A stretch of 28,675 nucleotides of DNA from a virus, in the IMG/VR virus record IMGVR_UViG_3300041955_000703, positions 1 to 28,675 of that record. One strand, written 5' to 3'. A program made the translations under genes and the position numbers. Position 1 is the stretch's first letter. Every line of letters begins with the position of its first letter. Shown here piece by piece: positions 5,819 through 12,915 of this stretch. The notes beneath the pieces were generated by a model. It was not told where the DNA came from and did not search any database. It saw only the letters and a program-made list of their open reading frames with translations.

Positions 5819-7786
5819 CTATGTGTGGAGAGCTGCACTCTCTATTGCACCACTCGCAAGGGACGTTCCTATGATGGCCTCAAGTGACCTGATCAGTTCT
5901 CCTGACTCGTCATTGATCTTTCCCAAAATGGATGGCAAGTCTTTATTTATGGCAGCAAGGGCTGCCTGCCGCTGCTCGTCATTGTCAATCGCATTGGCCT
6001 CCTCAATGCGTTTGCGCAGCGGGGTGAGTGCCCTGGCCTGGTTGAGTGCCAGGCTCCGCATGGCCTGCCGCCGAAAGATGGCAGCATTGATGACCAGCCC
6101 CGCATTGCCGAGAGAAAGGGGCCCGGTCACTCCCTCGTCCCCGATTCCCTTGCCGATGCCAGCAGCTCCAGCCTGGGGCGGGGTGGCCAGGTCCTCTCCT
6201 GGGTCAGGGTTTCTCCTGCCGTAGGTGCGCTGCAGGTCTTTCTTGGCCATCGGCACGCCGCAGCTGAGCAGGAATTGGTCAACCGCAATGGCCTTGGCAG
6301 TGTCAATGTCCTCAGGTGGCACAATCTTAATCCTGGCCAGGGGCTTGTCTGTGCCGAAAAGGTATCTGCAAACCCAACGGTCAAAATAAAAGTGCAGGGC
6401 CTCCCCGCACAGGATGCTGTCTGCCTCTGCCAGCTCCTCCTCCTGGGCAATCTGCGGCAGGGCGCCCACGCCACCCGCCCCGCCCCTGCTGTGCGTGGAC
6501 AGGTCCCCGCCCATCCACAGCCTGGCGATGGCCCGGTCCATGCGGTCACAAAACATTTCCTGGGGGATGGTGCTGCCCAGGGTCTCCACTTTCAGGACCT
6601 CCAGCTGTGCCTTGAGGTTGGTCACCAGGCTGCCGTCACTCCTGATGTTCGCCACCGCTGACACCATCTGATCCCACTCGGGGCTGCCGTAGGCTGCGTC
6701 AGTCTTGCCGATGACAAAGGGCATGCCGTACTTGTCCACAAAGTTGGCCCAGGCACGCAGCCCGAGCTGCTTGTAGATATAGGCAATGGAGGTGGCGAAA
6801 TGCAGACCGTCCCCCACCGTGATCAGCCAACCACCAGCGTCCAGGGGGATGCCGTCAAGGGCCAGCTCATAGGGCAGATACCGCATCTGTCCGGTGCGAT
6901 TCTCGAAAAACCAAACGGGAACATGCCTGAAATGCGCAGTGAGGCTTGGTGCGCTGGTCTCGGCGTCCACCGATGGCACCCAAACGATTTCATGCACAGA
7001 GAACCTGCCCCCAATGGCCTCCATCATCTGCCGCAGCAAGAGCTGGATTCCCCCCTGCTGGTTTTGGTCCAGGACATCAGTGCAGGTCAGGTTCTTGTAG
7101 GCAAATTCCAGGGCTTGCTTGTGCTTCTCGGCATCGGGGCTGTCCTCGTCTTTGATGATTTCCCACTGCAGCTTGGAGACCGCAAAGACCCTCTTGGCCT
7201 CCACTGCCTTGATACTGTCATCCCTCTCCCTGATTTCATTCCAGCAGAGGGACTGCCACCGCAAGAAACCCAATTTCCACTGCTCCAGATAGTGGCCGAG
7301 CCTCCTTGGGGTCAGGCCCCTGATGGGATTGAAACGGGCCAGGAGGTACTGGAGCACCCGCTGCGCTGACACCACACTTTCCTGGTGCGTGGGCTCAGAG
7401 GGTGGCTCCTCTCCCCTGATTTGGGTGGACGCTGTAGGATAGGGCGGGGGATTGAGCCCGATGCTGGCAGCTTTCTCTGGAAACTTATCCCAGGCTGCCA
7501 TGGACGCTGCGCTCATCCATTGCTCAGGGGAGAAAGGTGGCCTGGGTGGAATCTGAATGGGGGTCATGGCCCCGCTTTTGTAGGTGTTGCCCTTCTTGCC
7601 TGTCATGATCCCCAGGACATCACCCACCATCCTCAGCGGGGGCACCGCAGCCTTGGAGATGAAGCCCATGTTGTATGCGTTCGCAAACTCCTGCCGAATG
7701 GCCTTGGCGTAGGTGATGCGCTCCCTGGGTTTGAGAGTCGCCACCAGCCTGAGCACTTTGTCCTGAGGTGTGAGTGTGGATTTCAT
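5819..7786 (-). CDS. portal protein, Mu gp29/DUF935 type
   Basis: This 655-aa protein starts with an ATG coupled to the zinc-ribbon gene (ATGA). The portal ring sits at one capsid vertex and is the channel for DNA. Family features include SLCWNEIRERDDSIKAVEAKR (180-199) near the start of the core, PVWFFENRTGQMRYL (290-304), and KYGMPFVIGKTDAAYGSPEWDQM (352-374), the most diagnostic stretch of DUF935 portals. A predicted helical stem follows (residues 370-470), then a low-complexity linker and a helical C-terminus. It is somewhat longer than Mu gp29 because of an N-terminal extension of about 130 residues. The stop is TAG, and the next codon in frame is the TTG used as the start of the protease gene. 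Confidence 0.85.
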   Translation of the reverse strand: MKSTLTPQDKVLRLVATLKPRERITYAKAIRQEFANAYNMGFISKAAVPPLRMVGDVLGIMTGKKGNTYKSGAMTPIQIPPRPPFSPEQWMSAASMAAWDKFPEKAASIGLNPPPYPTASTQIRGEEPPSEPTHQESVVSAQRVLQYLLARFNPIRGLTPRRLGHYLEQWKLGFLRWQSLCWNEIRERDDSIKAVEAKRVFAVSKLQWEIIKDEDSPDAEKHKQALEFAYKNLTCTDVLDQNQQGGIQLLLRQMMEAIGGRFSVHEIVWVPSVDAETSAPSLTAHFRHVPVWFFENRTGQMRYLPYELALDGIPLDAGGWLITVGDGLHFATSIAYIYKQLGLRAWANFVDKYGMPFVIGKTDAAYGSPEWDQMVSAVANIRSDGSLVTNLKAQLEVLKVETLGSTIPQEMFCDRMDRAIARLWMGGDLSTHSRGGAGGVGALPQIAQEEELAEADSILCGEALHFYFDRWVCRYLFGTDKPLARIKIVPPEDIDTAKAIAVDQFLLSCGVPMAKKDLQRTYGRRNPDPGEDLATPPQAGAAGIGKGIGDEGVTGPLSLGNAGLVINAAIFRRQAMRSLALNQARALTPLRKRIEEANAIDNDEQRQAALAAINKDLPSILGKINDESGELIRSLEAIIGTSLASGAIESAALHT

Positions 7787-7998
7787 TTCTTGGCGAGTAT
7801 TTTGAGCACCAGGATTCTCAGCTTTTCATCCTCCAGGGCTTTCAGCTCCTCAGCGTTCAAGCTGGCATACGCTGGAAAATGGATCATGGCGATTTGCCTT
7901 TTCGGCAGGGCTCCAACCCTGATGGTCATGCCTGCCTGGTTGGCGATGCCTTTCTGGATGACCACTGAAATGGACCTGTGACAATGTGGGCACTCCAT
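7783..7998 (-). CDS. small zinc-ribbon-like protein
   Basis: This 71-aa protein begins MECPHCHRS, a CxxC that could be half of a zinc ribbon; a second Cys pair is absent, so metal binding may use the neighbouring His or need a dimer. The C-terminal half is helical and charged (NAEELKALEDEKLRILVLKIL). The ATG lies one base after the stop of the secreted Pro/Thr protein, and its own stop overlaps the portal start (ATGA). Function is unknown; its place next to the portal suggests a head assembly factor. Confidence 0.6.
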   Translation of the reverse strand: MECPHCHRSISVVIQKGIANQAGMTIRVGALPKRQIAMIHFPAYASLNAEELKALEDEKLRILVLKILAKK

Positions 7999-7999
7999 G

Positions 8000-8551
8000 T
8001 CATGCTGTGCCTGTGCCTTGGGTTGGCGTTGGGGTGGGCTGGATGAAGGGATTGGTTGGCGTGGGGCTTGGCGTTGGCGTTGCCGTGGGGCTCGGCGTGG
8101 GAGAGGGTGACGGGGTTGGAGACGGGGATGGGCTCGGTGTGGGGCTCGGCACAGGGGCGGCTGTGGGAGTGGGTGCAGCGGTTGGAGTCGCCGTGGGTGA
8201 CGGGGTTGGCGTTGGCGTGGGTGCGGGTGGACCGTAGGTGGCCAGCATCAGTGCCGCATTGTAATATGCCTCTGCCCTGCCCTGGAAATAATTGCTGGCC
8301 AGGGGAAGCATCTGCCCATCTGTCAGGGAGCTCTCAGCTGCGCCATAGAGCAACCGCACCATCAGGAGCCTGTCACCAATCGCCACCTGATTGACCGGGG
8401 GCAGGGCTGGCAGTGTGAACGGTGGCAGGGTCACACCTGGCATGTTCACAATCCAGGTGGGGGTGGGGCTCGGTGTTGGGGTGGGCTGTCCTGATGCCTC
8501 AGCCACGAGCAGCGCAGAGACCAATGACAGGATGACGGGGTGCAGCTTCAT
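8000..8551 (-). CDS. secreted protein with Pro/Thr/Ser-rich mucin-like tail
   Basis: The 183-aa protein has a Sec-type signal peptide ([21 protein letters not shown]), then a short Pro/Thr stretch (24-32), a folded central part (about 33-107, with [22 protein letters not shown]), and a long tail of PT, PTPSP and APTP repeats (108-182). No Cys follows the signal, so it is not a lipoprotein. Pro-rich secreted proteins close to small membrane proteins in phages are often spanins, a reasonable guess here. The tail also looks like an O-glycosylation substrate, notable because this phage encodes several glycosyltransferases. It is coupled by ATGA to the upstream membrane protein gene. Function is inference. 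Confidence 0.65.
   Translation of the reverse strand: MKLHPVILSLVSALLVAEASGQPTPTPSPTPTWIVNMPGVTLPPFTLPALPPVNQVAIGDRLLMVRLLYGAAESSLTDGQMLPLASNYFQGRAEAYYNAALMLATYGPPAPTPTPTPSPTATPTAAPTPTAAPVPSPTPSPSPSPTPSPSPTPSPTATPTPSPTPTNPFIQPTPTPTQGTGTA
8009..8230 (-). repeat. low-complexity Pro/Thr/Ser coding repeat
   Basis: This stretch encodes the repetitive tail of the secreted protein. On the coding strand CCA, CCC, ACG, ACC and AGC codons alternate with near-repeated units. ACG and other CG-containing units are frequent, unlike most of the genome, which avoids CpG. Such tracts expand and contract by slippage, so length may differ between relatives. Confidence 0.7.
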
Positions 8552-8724
8552 TTCTTGCGATGGAATTTCCTCACAGGATCATGGATGGGTGCCCTGGGCC
8601 TGGTCAGCAGCCAAGCCCCTACAGCAACCAGGATGATGATGCCAGCCCCAAGTGAAAGGCAGCTCAGCACATCCATGACCCGCTGCAGGCTGCCTGGGTC
8701 ATTTCCTGTGAGCTCTTGGTGCAT
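8548..8724 (-). CDS. small single-span membrane protein
   Basis: Beginning at the ATG at 8724 the protein is 58 aa (MHQELTGND); a start at 8676 (MDVLSC) would give 42 aa and cannot be excluded. One transmembrane segment is evident ([18 protein letters not shown]), followed by a basic tail ([17 protein letters not shown]), so the C-terminus is probably cytoplasmic. Its stop overlaps the secreted protein's start. With the 39-aa protein upstream it may form a holin or holin/antiholin pair; that is inferred only from size and neighbours. Confidence 0.6.
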   Translation of the reverse strand: MHQELTGNDPGSLQRVMDVLSCLSLGAGIIILVAVGAWLLTRPRAPIHDPVRKFHRKK

Positions 8725-8818
8725 ACCGTTTGGCCAGCACAGCTGTGACCCACGCCACCAGCTCACAGGCTGCCGCAAGACCTACTGCTGCCCACTGGAT
8801 TGAGGGTGGAATGGTCAT
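8699..8818 (-). CDS. 39-aa membrane peptide, candidate holin
   Basis: An ATG at 8818 overlaps the large terminase stop in the ATGA arrangement and opens a 39-codon frame that ends at 8699. The peptide (MTIPPSIQWAAVGLAAACE, then [20 protein letters not shown]) has one hydrophobic span of about 20 residues and a basic C-terminus. Coupling to the terminase and overlap with the next small membrane gene make it likely to be real. Holin or other lysis function is inference. Confidence 0.6.
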   Translation of the reverse strand: MTIPPSIQWAAVGLAAACELVAWVTAVLAKRYAPRAHRK

Positions 8819-10206
8819 ATCAGCCCACTGCGATTCTCCCACCCCTGACCAGCCTGAGGCTCATCATACCCAGGGGTGTTGTCTGCTCCAGGGTCCAGGT
8901 CATCCCGCCTCTTGTCCCTGGTGGTGGAGAATTGGAATGGCTGGCCCCTGATGCCGAGATGCTTAGTCGCAAGGGCCAAGGCGCACACGCAGTCATCATG
9001 CATGCCTGGGGGTGCCGAGTAGAAAACCCCGGTGAATCTGCCGTCCCTGCCTCGAAACTCATATTCAAACATTTCCAGCTCTGTCAGCAGCACTGGACCT
9101 GTCAACCCAAGCCTGGTCTGCTGAATCTCGGATTGCAGCAGCTCCATGAGGTCCTGCTTGCTGCGGGTGGTGAACACAAAGCCCTCAAAGTTGCCTGACG
9201 CTGTGCTCAGGTCCTCCACTATGGCGTCCCCGATTCCGGTGGCGTCCACCAGGGCAGCCTTGCCTTTCGTCTCCTGGATGATGCGGCGTTTGGTTTCGCC
9301 CCAGGGTGCCTGGAATCGGACCAGGTTGACCATCCTGCCCTTGCGGTCCAGGGCCACACCAGCGGTCCAGTCCAGGTGCTTGCCCAGGTCCCATCCCCAA
9401 CAGGCCACAGGGTCAACAGAGAAAGTCTCCATTTTGCAGGCTGCGATGGCTGCCAGGCCAAACGGGTTGCCCTCGTCATCAGAGGGCTCGGCCTCATAGA
9501 GCTCCTTGAACACAGCCTCAGGCAGCTGCCTCCTGGCATCCTCCACCTCAGGCTGGTCCATGATCCCCGCAGCCACCGCATCCCTCCAGGTCAGCTTGGC
9601 ATAGCTCATGTCAGGCTCACCCGCCTCTGCCCTCTTGCACATTTTGAAAGCCCAATTTTTTTTGCCCTTAACGTTGCCGATGATCCGCACCAGGCCCTTG
9701 GTGTGGGTGATGACAGACCTGACCGCATGCCATGCCTCCTCCCTGCACCTGGTGGCCTCATCAATGACTGCGGCAAAGACATCCTCACCATACAGGGCAT
9801 CAGGCTTCTCCCCGGTCTTGAACCAAATCACAGCCCCGTTGAAAAGGGTTAGCGTCAGCTCAGTGTCATTGGGTTTCGCAACACCACCCGTGATGGCCAG
9901 TTTCATCCTCCTGTAGGCAATCCTGGCCTGGCCAGCAAACGGGGCCACCCACCAAAACTGCCTGCCTGGCCTGCCGTGGATGATGGCCTGCTCTGCCAGC
10001 CACACAATGCAGCCCCAGGTCTTGCCTGATTTGGTGCTGGCCTCAATGCAGGCATACCTGGCAGGGGAATAAATCGCAGCCTCCTGCTTGGGATACAGGC
10101 TCGGCCTCTGAAAATCCACAGAGAGGTCAGGCTGCCGCAGCGCAGCCTTGGGCTCAGTCCTCGCCGTTGCCGCCGCTTTCCGTTTCGCCGTTGCCGTTGG
10201 GGCCAT
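8815..10206 (-). CDS. terL: terminase large subunit
   Basis: The ATG at 10206 gives 463 aa; a longer frame upstream overlaps the small terminase and was not used. The ATPase has a Walker A-like STKSGKT (57-63) and Walker B AAVIDEATR (145-153), with a GNVKGKKNW motif typical of phage terminases. The nuclease half has GWDLGKHLDW with Asp at 273, ALVDATGIGD with Asp at 321, and HDDCVCALAL with Asp at 404-405, the three acidic positions of the RNase H-like fold. It cleaves and translocates DNA into the prohead through the portal. It overlaps the small terminase by 53 bases and is coupled to a small membrane gene downstream. Confidence 0.9.
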   Translation of the reverse strand: MAPTATAKRKAAATARTEPKAALRQPDLSVDFQRPSLYPKQEAAIYSPARYACIEASTKSGKTWGCIVWLAEQAIIHGRPGRQFWWVAPFAGQARIAYRRMKLAITGGVAKPNDTELTLTLFNGAVIWFKTGEKPDALYGEDVFAAVIDEATRCREEAWHAVRSVITHTKGLVRIIGNVKGKKNWAFKMCKRAEAGEPDMSYAKLTWRDAVAAGIMDQPEVEDARRQLPEAVFKELYEAEPSDDEGNPFGLAAIAACKMETFSVDPVACWGWDLGKHLDWTAGVALDRKGRMVNLVRFQAPWGETKRRIIQETKGKAALVDATGIGDAIVEDLSTASGNFEGFVFTTRSKQDLMELLQSEIQQTRLGLTGPVLLTELEMFEYEFRGRDGRFTGVFYSAPPGMHDDCVCALALATKHLGIRGQPFQFSTTRDKRRDDLDPGADNTPGYDEPQAGQGWENRSGLI

Positions 10207-10885
10207 GAGAGGGGAGCAGATGGACTGCCGCTGCGTCCAGCTGGAATGTCTCAGAGGCAGTCCTGCTCTGATCACTGCGCACGAGGGTGACCCTGATGGT
10301 GCGACGGTCATTGAATTGGATGGGCGGGGTGTCCACCTGGCCAAGGAGCTGCTTGCCGAGCCAAATCTGCATGACGGCATTTCCCTTGAGGGCATTGGCC
10401 AGCTGAGCCCTCCTCAGGCTCATTGTGGCAACGCTGAGGCCCTTTTTGTAAGCGTGCATAAGGGCAGGGCAGGCTTTGAGCCTCCTGTCCACGGTGCTGC
10501 GGTTGACATCGCAGACCTCAGCAATCTCTGCCGTAATGGCCCCGATTCTGCCGAAAGCCTCAAGCTGCCTGGCAGTGGCGAAGTCCTTGCGGGGTCTGCC
10601 GAGAGGGGCATGCTTGGCCCCGTTGCCATTGCCGCTGGTGCCGTTGGCTGCGGGGCCCTCGCTCCCGTTTGGCCCTCCTGTAAACGTGGACGGGTTGAGC
10701 ATGAGGGTGTCAAGGCTGGAGTTGTCCCCAACAGGAGTTATGAGCTCAGCTGATTTCCCTTTCCTGGGTTTCTTGCTCCGCATCTTTCGGCACGCTAGGG
10801 CTGCCAGGCCAGATTCTCCAGCACAAATGTCCCTGGTGGAATTTGGTGCTTGAAAAGGGAAACCCAACGGATTGAGCTGAGGCAT
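10154..10885 (-). CDS. terS: terminase small subunit
   Basis: The protein binds DNA at the packaging start and recruits the large subunit. The start is uncertain: ATG 10885 (MPQLNPLGF, 243 aa) has GAGG nine bases upstream and is used here; ATG 10783 (MRSKKPRKGK, 209 aa) may be used instead. The key region is a helix-turn-helix-like segment FATARQLEAFGRIGAITAEI, AEVCDVNRSTVDRRLKACP, as in small terminases. Next comes LRRAQLANALKGNAVMQIWLGKQLLGQ, the conserved segment of many small terminases that acts on small polypeptide substrates or oligomerisation. The C-terminus has RRTIRVTLVRSDQ. It overlaps the large terminase start and is divergent from the replication operon. Confidence 0.8.
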   Translation of the reverse strand: MPQLNPLGFPFQAPNSTRDICAGESGLAALACRKMRSKKPRKGKSAELITPVGDNSSLDTLMLNPSTFTGGPNGSEGPAANGTSGNGNGAKHAPLGRPRKDFATARQLEAFGRIGAITAEIAEVCDVNRSTVDRRLKACPALMHAYKKGLSVATMSLRRAQLANALKGNAVMQIWLGKQLLGQVDTPPIQFNDRRTIRVTLVRSDQSRTASETFQLDAAAVHLLPSHGPNGNGETESGGNGED

Positions 10886-11099
10886 GCTGATAAACCTCAG
10901 CAGTGAGAGCAGCCTAAAGAATTTGCCCCGCTGGACGCTTCTCCAGATGGGGTGGACGCAGCCTGCCGCTGGAGTTGGTGGCACCATTGAAAAGCGCATC
11001 CTGTCTCAACGGCCGGCAGGATGCGGGGGTTTTAGGTGCCCCCGTGGCGCCCGGTTTCCTCACTAGGGGCAGGCTGCGAAACTTTGAGAGGACCCCAAC
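10886..11099. other. divergent intergenic region
   Basis: This 214-base stretch separates the minus packaging operon from the plus replication operon. It must carry promoters for both, but I see no convincing -35/-10 pairs. It holds the inverted repeat at 10995-11025, and just before the plus-strand start a GAGAGG eight bases from the ATG at 11100. If the small terminase starts at 10999 (in-frame ATG) the region shrinks to 100 bases. Confidence 0.5.
10995..11025. promoter_or_regulatory. 9-bp inverted repeat, possible operator or terminator
   Basis: CGCATCCTG (10995-11003) and CAGGATGCG (11017-11025) are perfect inverted repeats with a 13-base loop. On the plus strand GGGGTTTTA follows, and on the minus strand CTTTTCAA follows shortly after, so either direction has only a weak T-tract. 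Because it sits between divergent operons, a dimeric regulator site is as likely as a terminator. Confidence 0.45.
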
Positions 11100-11375
11100 A
11101 TGACACAACCAACGAAAGAGACAGAGAGTGACGCAGTGCTGGAGGCAGCCACCAACCTGGTGGTGACCCTCGAGGATGTGCTGCAGGCCAGGGCAGCCAA
11201 GACCCGCCGCAGTTACACAGGGCAGTTTGCGAGCCCCGAAAGGCTCAATGCCGCCATTGAGAAGATCAGGAGGGGCATTGACGAGGTGAGGGAGCTGTCA
11301 GTGCTCAACCCCAAGTGCGCTGCCAGGTATCATGAGCAGTTTGGGATCATCTGCGCTGAGACCGCTGCGGCGTAG
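11100..11375 (+). CDS. unknown 91-aa early protein
   Basis: The first gene of the plus operon starts at the ATG at 11100, with GAGAGG eight bases upstream. The protein is helical and charged (AVLEAATNLVVTLEDVLQA; RLNAAIEKIRRGIDEVREL) and ends in Ala. No family is recognised. The stop is TAG, and a GTG one base inside it opens the next small frame. Its place suggests an early or regulatory role. Confidence 0.65.
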   Translation: MTQPTKETESDAVLEAATNLVVTLEDVLQARAAKTRRSYTGQFASPERLNAAIEKIRRGIDEVRELSVLNPKCAARYHEQFGIICAETAAA

Positions 11376-11530
11376 TGCTGGCCGAGAAAGCGGTGCTGGC
11401 CACTCCCGAAAAGGTGAATTCGGCAAGGTGGGAGCTGGCCAGGGATTTCAGGGGCAGGGGCCTCATGACCGATAAAAGACCCATGAGGAGGACCAAGCAC
11501 CTGTGCGCCAGATGCGCTGACAGCCCATGA
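11375..11530 (+). CDS. small Cys-pair protein
   Basis: A GTG at 11375 overlapping the previous TAG opens a 51-codon frame that runs to a TGA at 11528-11530, which overlaps the next start (ATGA). An internal ATG at 11465 would give only 21 aa. The C-terminus has RTKHLCARCADSP, with a CxxC that could bind metal. Support is coupling at both ends and genome-like codon use; function is unknown. Confidence 0.4.
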   Translation: MLAEKAVLATPEKVNSARWELARDFRGRGLMTDKRPMRRTKHLCARCADSP

Positions 11531-12309
11531 GGATTCGCACCCTCAAGCCTGAATTCTGGCGCAATCCAGACCTGGCCAGGCTGCCTGAATTCACCAGGCT
11601 GCTGGCCATTGCCCTGCTCAACTATGCCGATGATGAGGGCTTTTTCTGTGCGGACCCCGCCCTGATCCGTGGGGAGCTCTTTCCGTTTCTGGAGAGCTCG
11701 GGGACTATTCAACGAGGGCTCACCGAGCTGGCCAACATCCACTATGTGGACCTGTACCATGGCACCAACGGCAGAATTTACGGCAAGGTGGTGACCTTTG
11801 GGATGCACCAAAGCATTGACCGCAAAACCCCAAGCAAGTTAAAGGGATGCATCAAACTCGGTGAGGGCTCGCTGAGTCCTCAGGGATTACTCGCTGAGGG
11901 CTCGCTTCTGGAACAGGGAACAGGGAACAGGGAACATGATAGAGGCGGGGATGCCGAGCCCCCCGCCAAGGCAAGGGAGAGGAATCCCCTCTTTGATGCC
12001 TTGGCGATGGCAACCGATGGGGACCCCCTGCAGATGACCGCAAGGCAGTGCAGGGCTGTGGGAGTGGCCCTGGCCGAGATTCGCAAGGTGTGCCCTGAGC
12101 TGACGGTGGCCGAGCTGACCAGGAGGGCTGCCAACTACAAGCTGCACATGCCGCACGCCACCCTGACAGCCAATGCCCTGGCCAGCCATTGGGCCCGGTG
12201 CGACAGTGCCCCAACTTATGAAGCCTATAAAAGACCTAATGACAGAGGCTTTAAACAGCGTGCAGACTACTCAGGAATCAAGGACCACGGGGTGGGTCCC
12301 CAACCTTGA
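11527..12309 (+). CDS. phage replication initiator-like protein
   Basis: The 260-aa protein begins MRIRTLKPEFWRNPDLARLPEFTRLLAIALLNYADDEG, a segment characteristic of phage replication proteins with an N-terminal winged helix. A C-terminal helical domain (residues 165-225) may contact the helicase loader, whose gene follows and overlaps. The two parts are joined by a linker with repeats (LGEGSL/LAEGSL, then EQGTGNREH) encoded by a 33-bp partial duplication and a 7-bp tandem repeat. DNA binding and origin recognition are inferred from the family and neighbours. The start overlaps the previous stop. Confidence 0.65.
   Translation: MRIRTLKPEFWRNPDLARLPEFTRLLAIALLNYADDEGFFCADPALIRGELFPFLESSGTIQRGLTELANIHYVDLYHGTNGRIYGKVVTFGMHQSIDRKTPSKLKGCIKLGEGSLSPQGLLAEGSLLEQGTGNREHDRGGDAEPPAKARERNPLFDALAMATDGDPLQMTARQCRAVGVALAEIRKVCPELTVAELTRRAANYKLHMPHATLTANALASHWARCDSAPTYEAYKRPNDRGFKQRADYSGIKDHGVGPQP
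11856..11906 (+). repeat. 33-bp tandem duplication in the linker
   Basis: ACTCGGTGAGGGCTCGCT at 11856-11873 recurs as ACTCGCTGAGGGCTCGCT at 11889-11906 (17 of 18 bases identical), offset by 33 bases. The offset is a multiple of three, so the frame is kept; the encoded units are LGEGSL and LAEGSL. Confidence 0.7.
11910..11936 (+). repeat. 7-bp tandem repeat (GGAACAG)n in the replication gene
   Basis: GGAACAG is repeated three times (11910-11930) and followed by GGAACA (11931-11936). The unit is not a multiple of three, so loss or gain of one copy would shift the frame of the replication protein after its N-terminal domain. Such tracts slip readily. Confidence 0.75.
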
Positions 12310-12898
12310 CGCATGGGAGCCCTCCCTGGTGCAGGCCAGGCAGGTCTGCTCCAGGTACGTTGCCGACATGGAGCAGGGCAGGCAGCCCTACTGGTTGACG
12401 CTGACGGGGGCCAATGGCTGCGGCAAGACCAGGCTCCTGCAGCAGCTTTTCAGGGAGGCTCAGAGGCTCAACCCAGGCAACCCCGCCAACAACCGCATTT
12501 GGCCCCCCGATTGGGAGACCAGGCCCAGGGGTGCGGTCAGCGTCTATGAGGACAGCAGGCCCCTGTGCAGATGGTTCACCGAGTCAGGCATGGCAGCCAA
12601 GATGAGGGAGGGCTTTTGGGAGCTGCCGAGACTGCTGCAGGAGGACTGGTGCGTTGCCCTGGATGAGTTGGGGGGCGCCCGAGACCCCACCAACTTTGTG
12701 GCTGACGCAGTGGCCCAGGTCTGTGATTTGAGGCTTGGACGCTGGACGCTGTTTGCCACCAACCTGACCCTGGGCGAAATTTCACAGCAGGTGGATGCCA
12801 GAATCGCCTCCAGGCTGATCCGAGATGACAACCGAGTGCTGACCATCACTGCGGGGGACTATGCCCTCAGGACCAGGCCAAGGGAATTGTGGGCTTGA
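12218..12898 (+). CDS. DnaC-like AAA+ helicase loader
   Basis: The ATG at 12218 (MKPIKDLMTEAL) gives 226 aa and overlaps the replication gene by 92 bases. An ATG at 12239 is also possible, and neither has a clear ribosome site. Walker A is GANGCGKT (64-71), Walker B is WCVALDELGG (around 148-151), sensor 1 is LFATNLT (about 179-184), and the arginine-finger region is ARIASRLIRDDN. These are the marks of DnaC/IstB-type ATPases, which load a replicative helicase at the origin. The partner helicase is not in this window and may be the host's. Confidence 0.8.
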   Translation: MKPIKDLMTEALNSVQTTQESRTTGWVPNLDAWEPSLVQARQVCSRYVADMEQGRQPYWLTLTGANGCGKTRLLQQLFREAQRLNPGNPANNRIWPPDWETRPRGAVSVYEDSRPLCRWFTESGMAAKMREGFWELPRLLQEDWCVALDELGGARDPTNFVADAVAQVCDLRLGRWTLFATNLTLGEISQQVDARIASRLIRDDNRVLTITAGDYALRTRPRELWA

Positions 12899-12915
12899 CA
12901 CTGCATGCAATACAG

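Noticed and set aside
8009-8230. GT-rich tract on the plus strand as an origin or recombination hot spot
   Set aside because: It is explained by the coding repeat for Pro/Thr/Ser on the minus strand.
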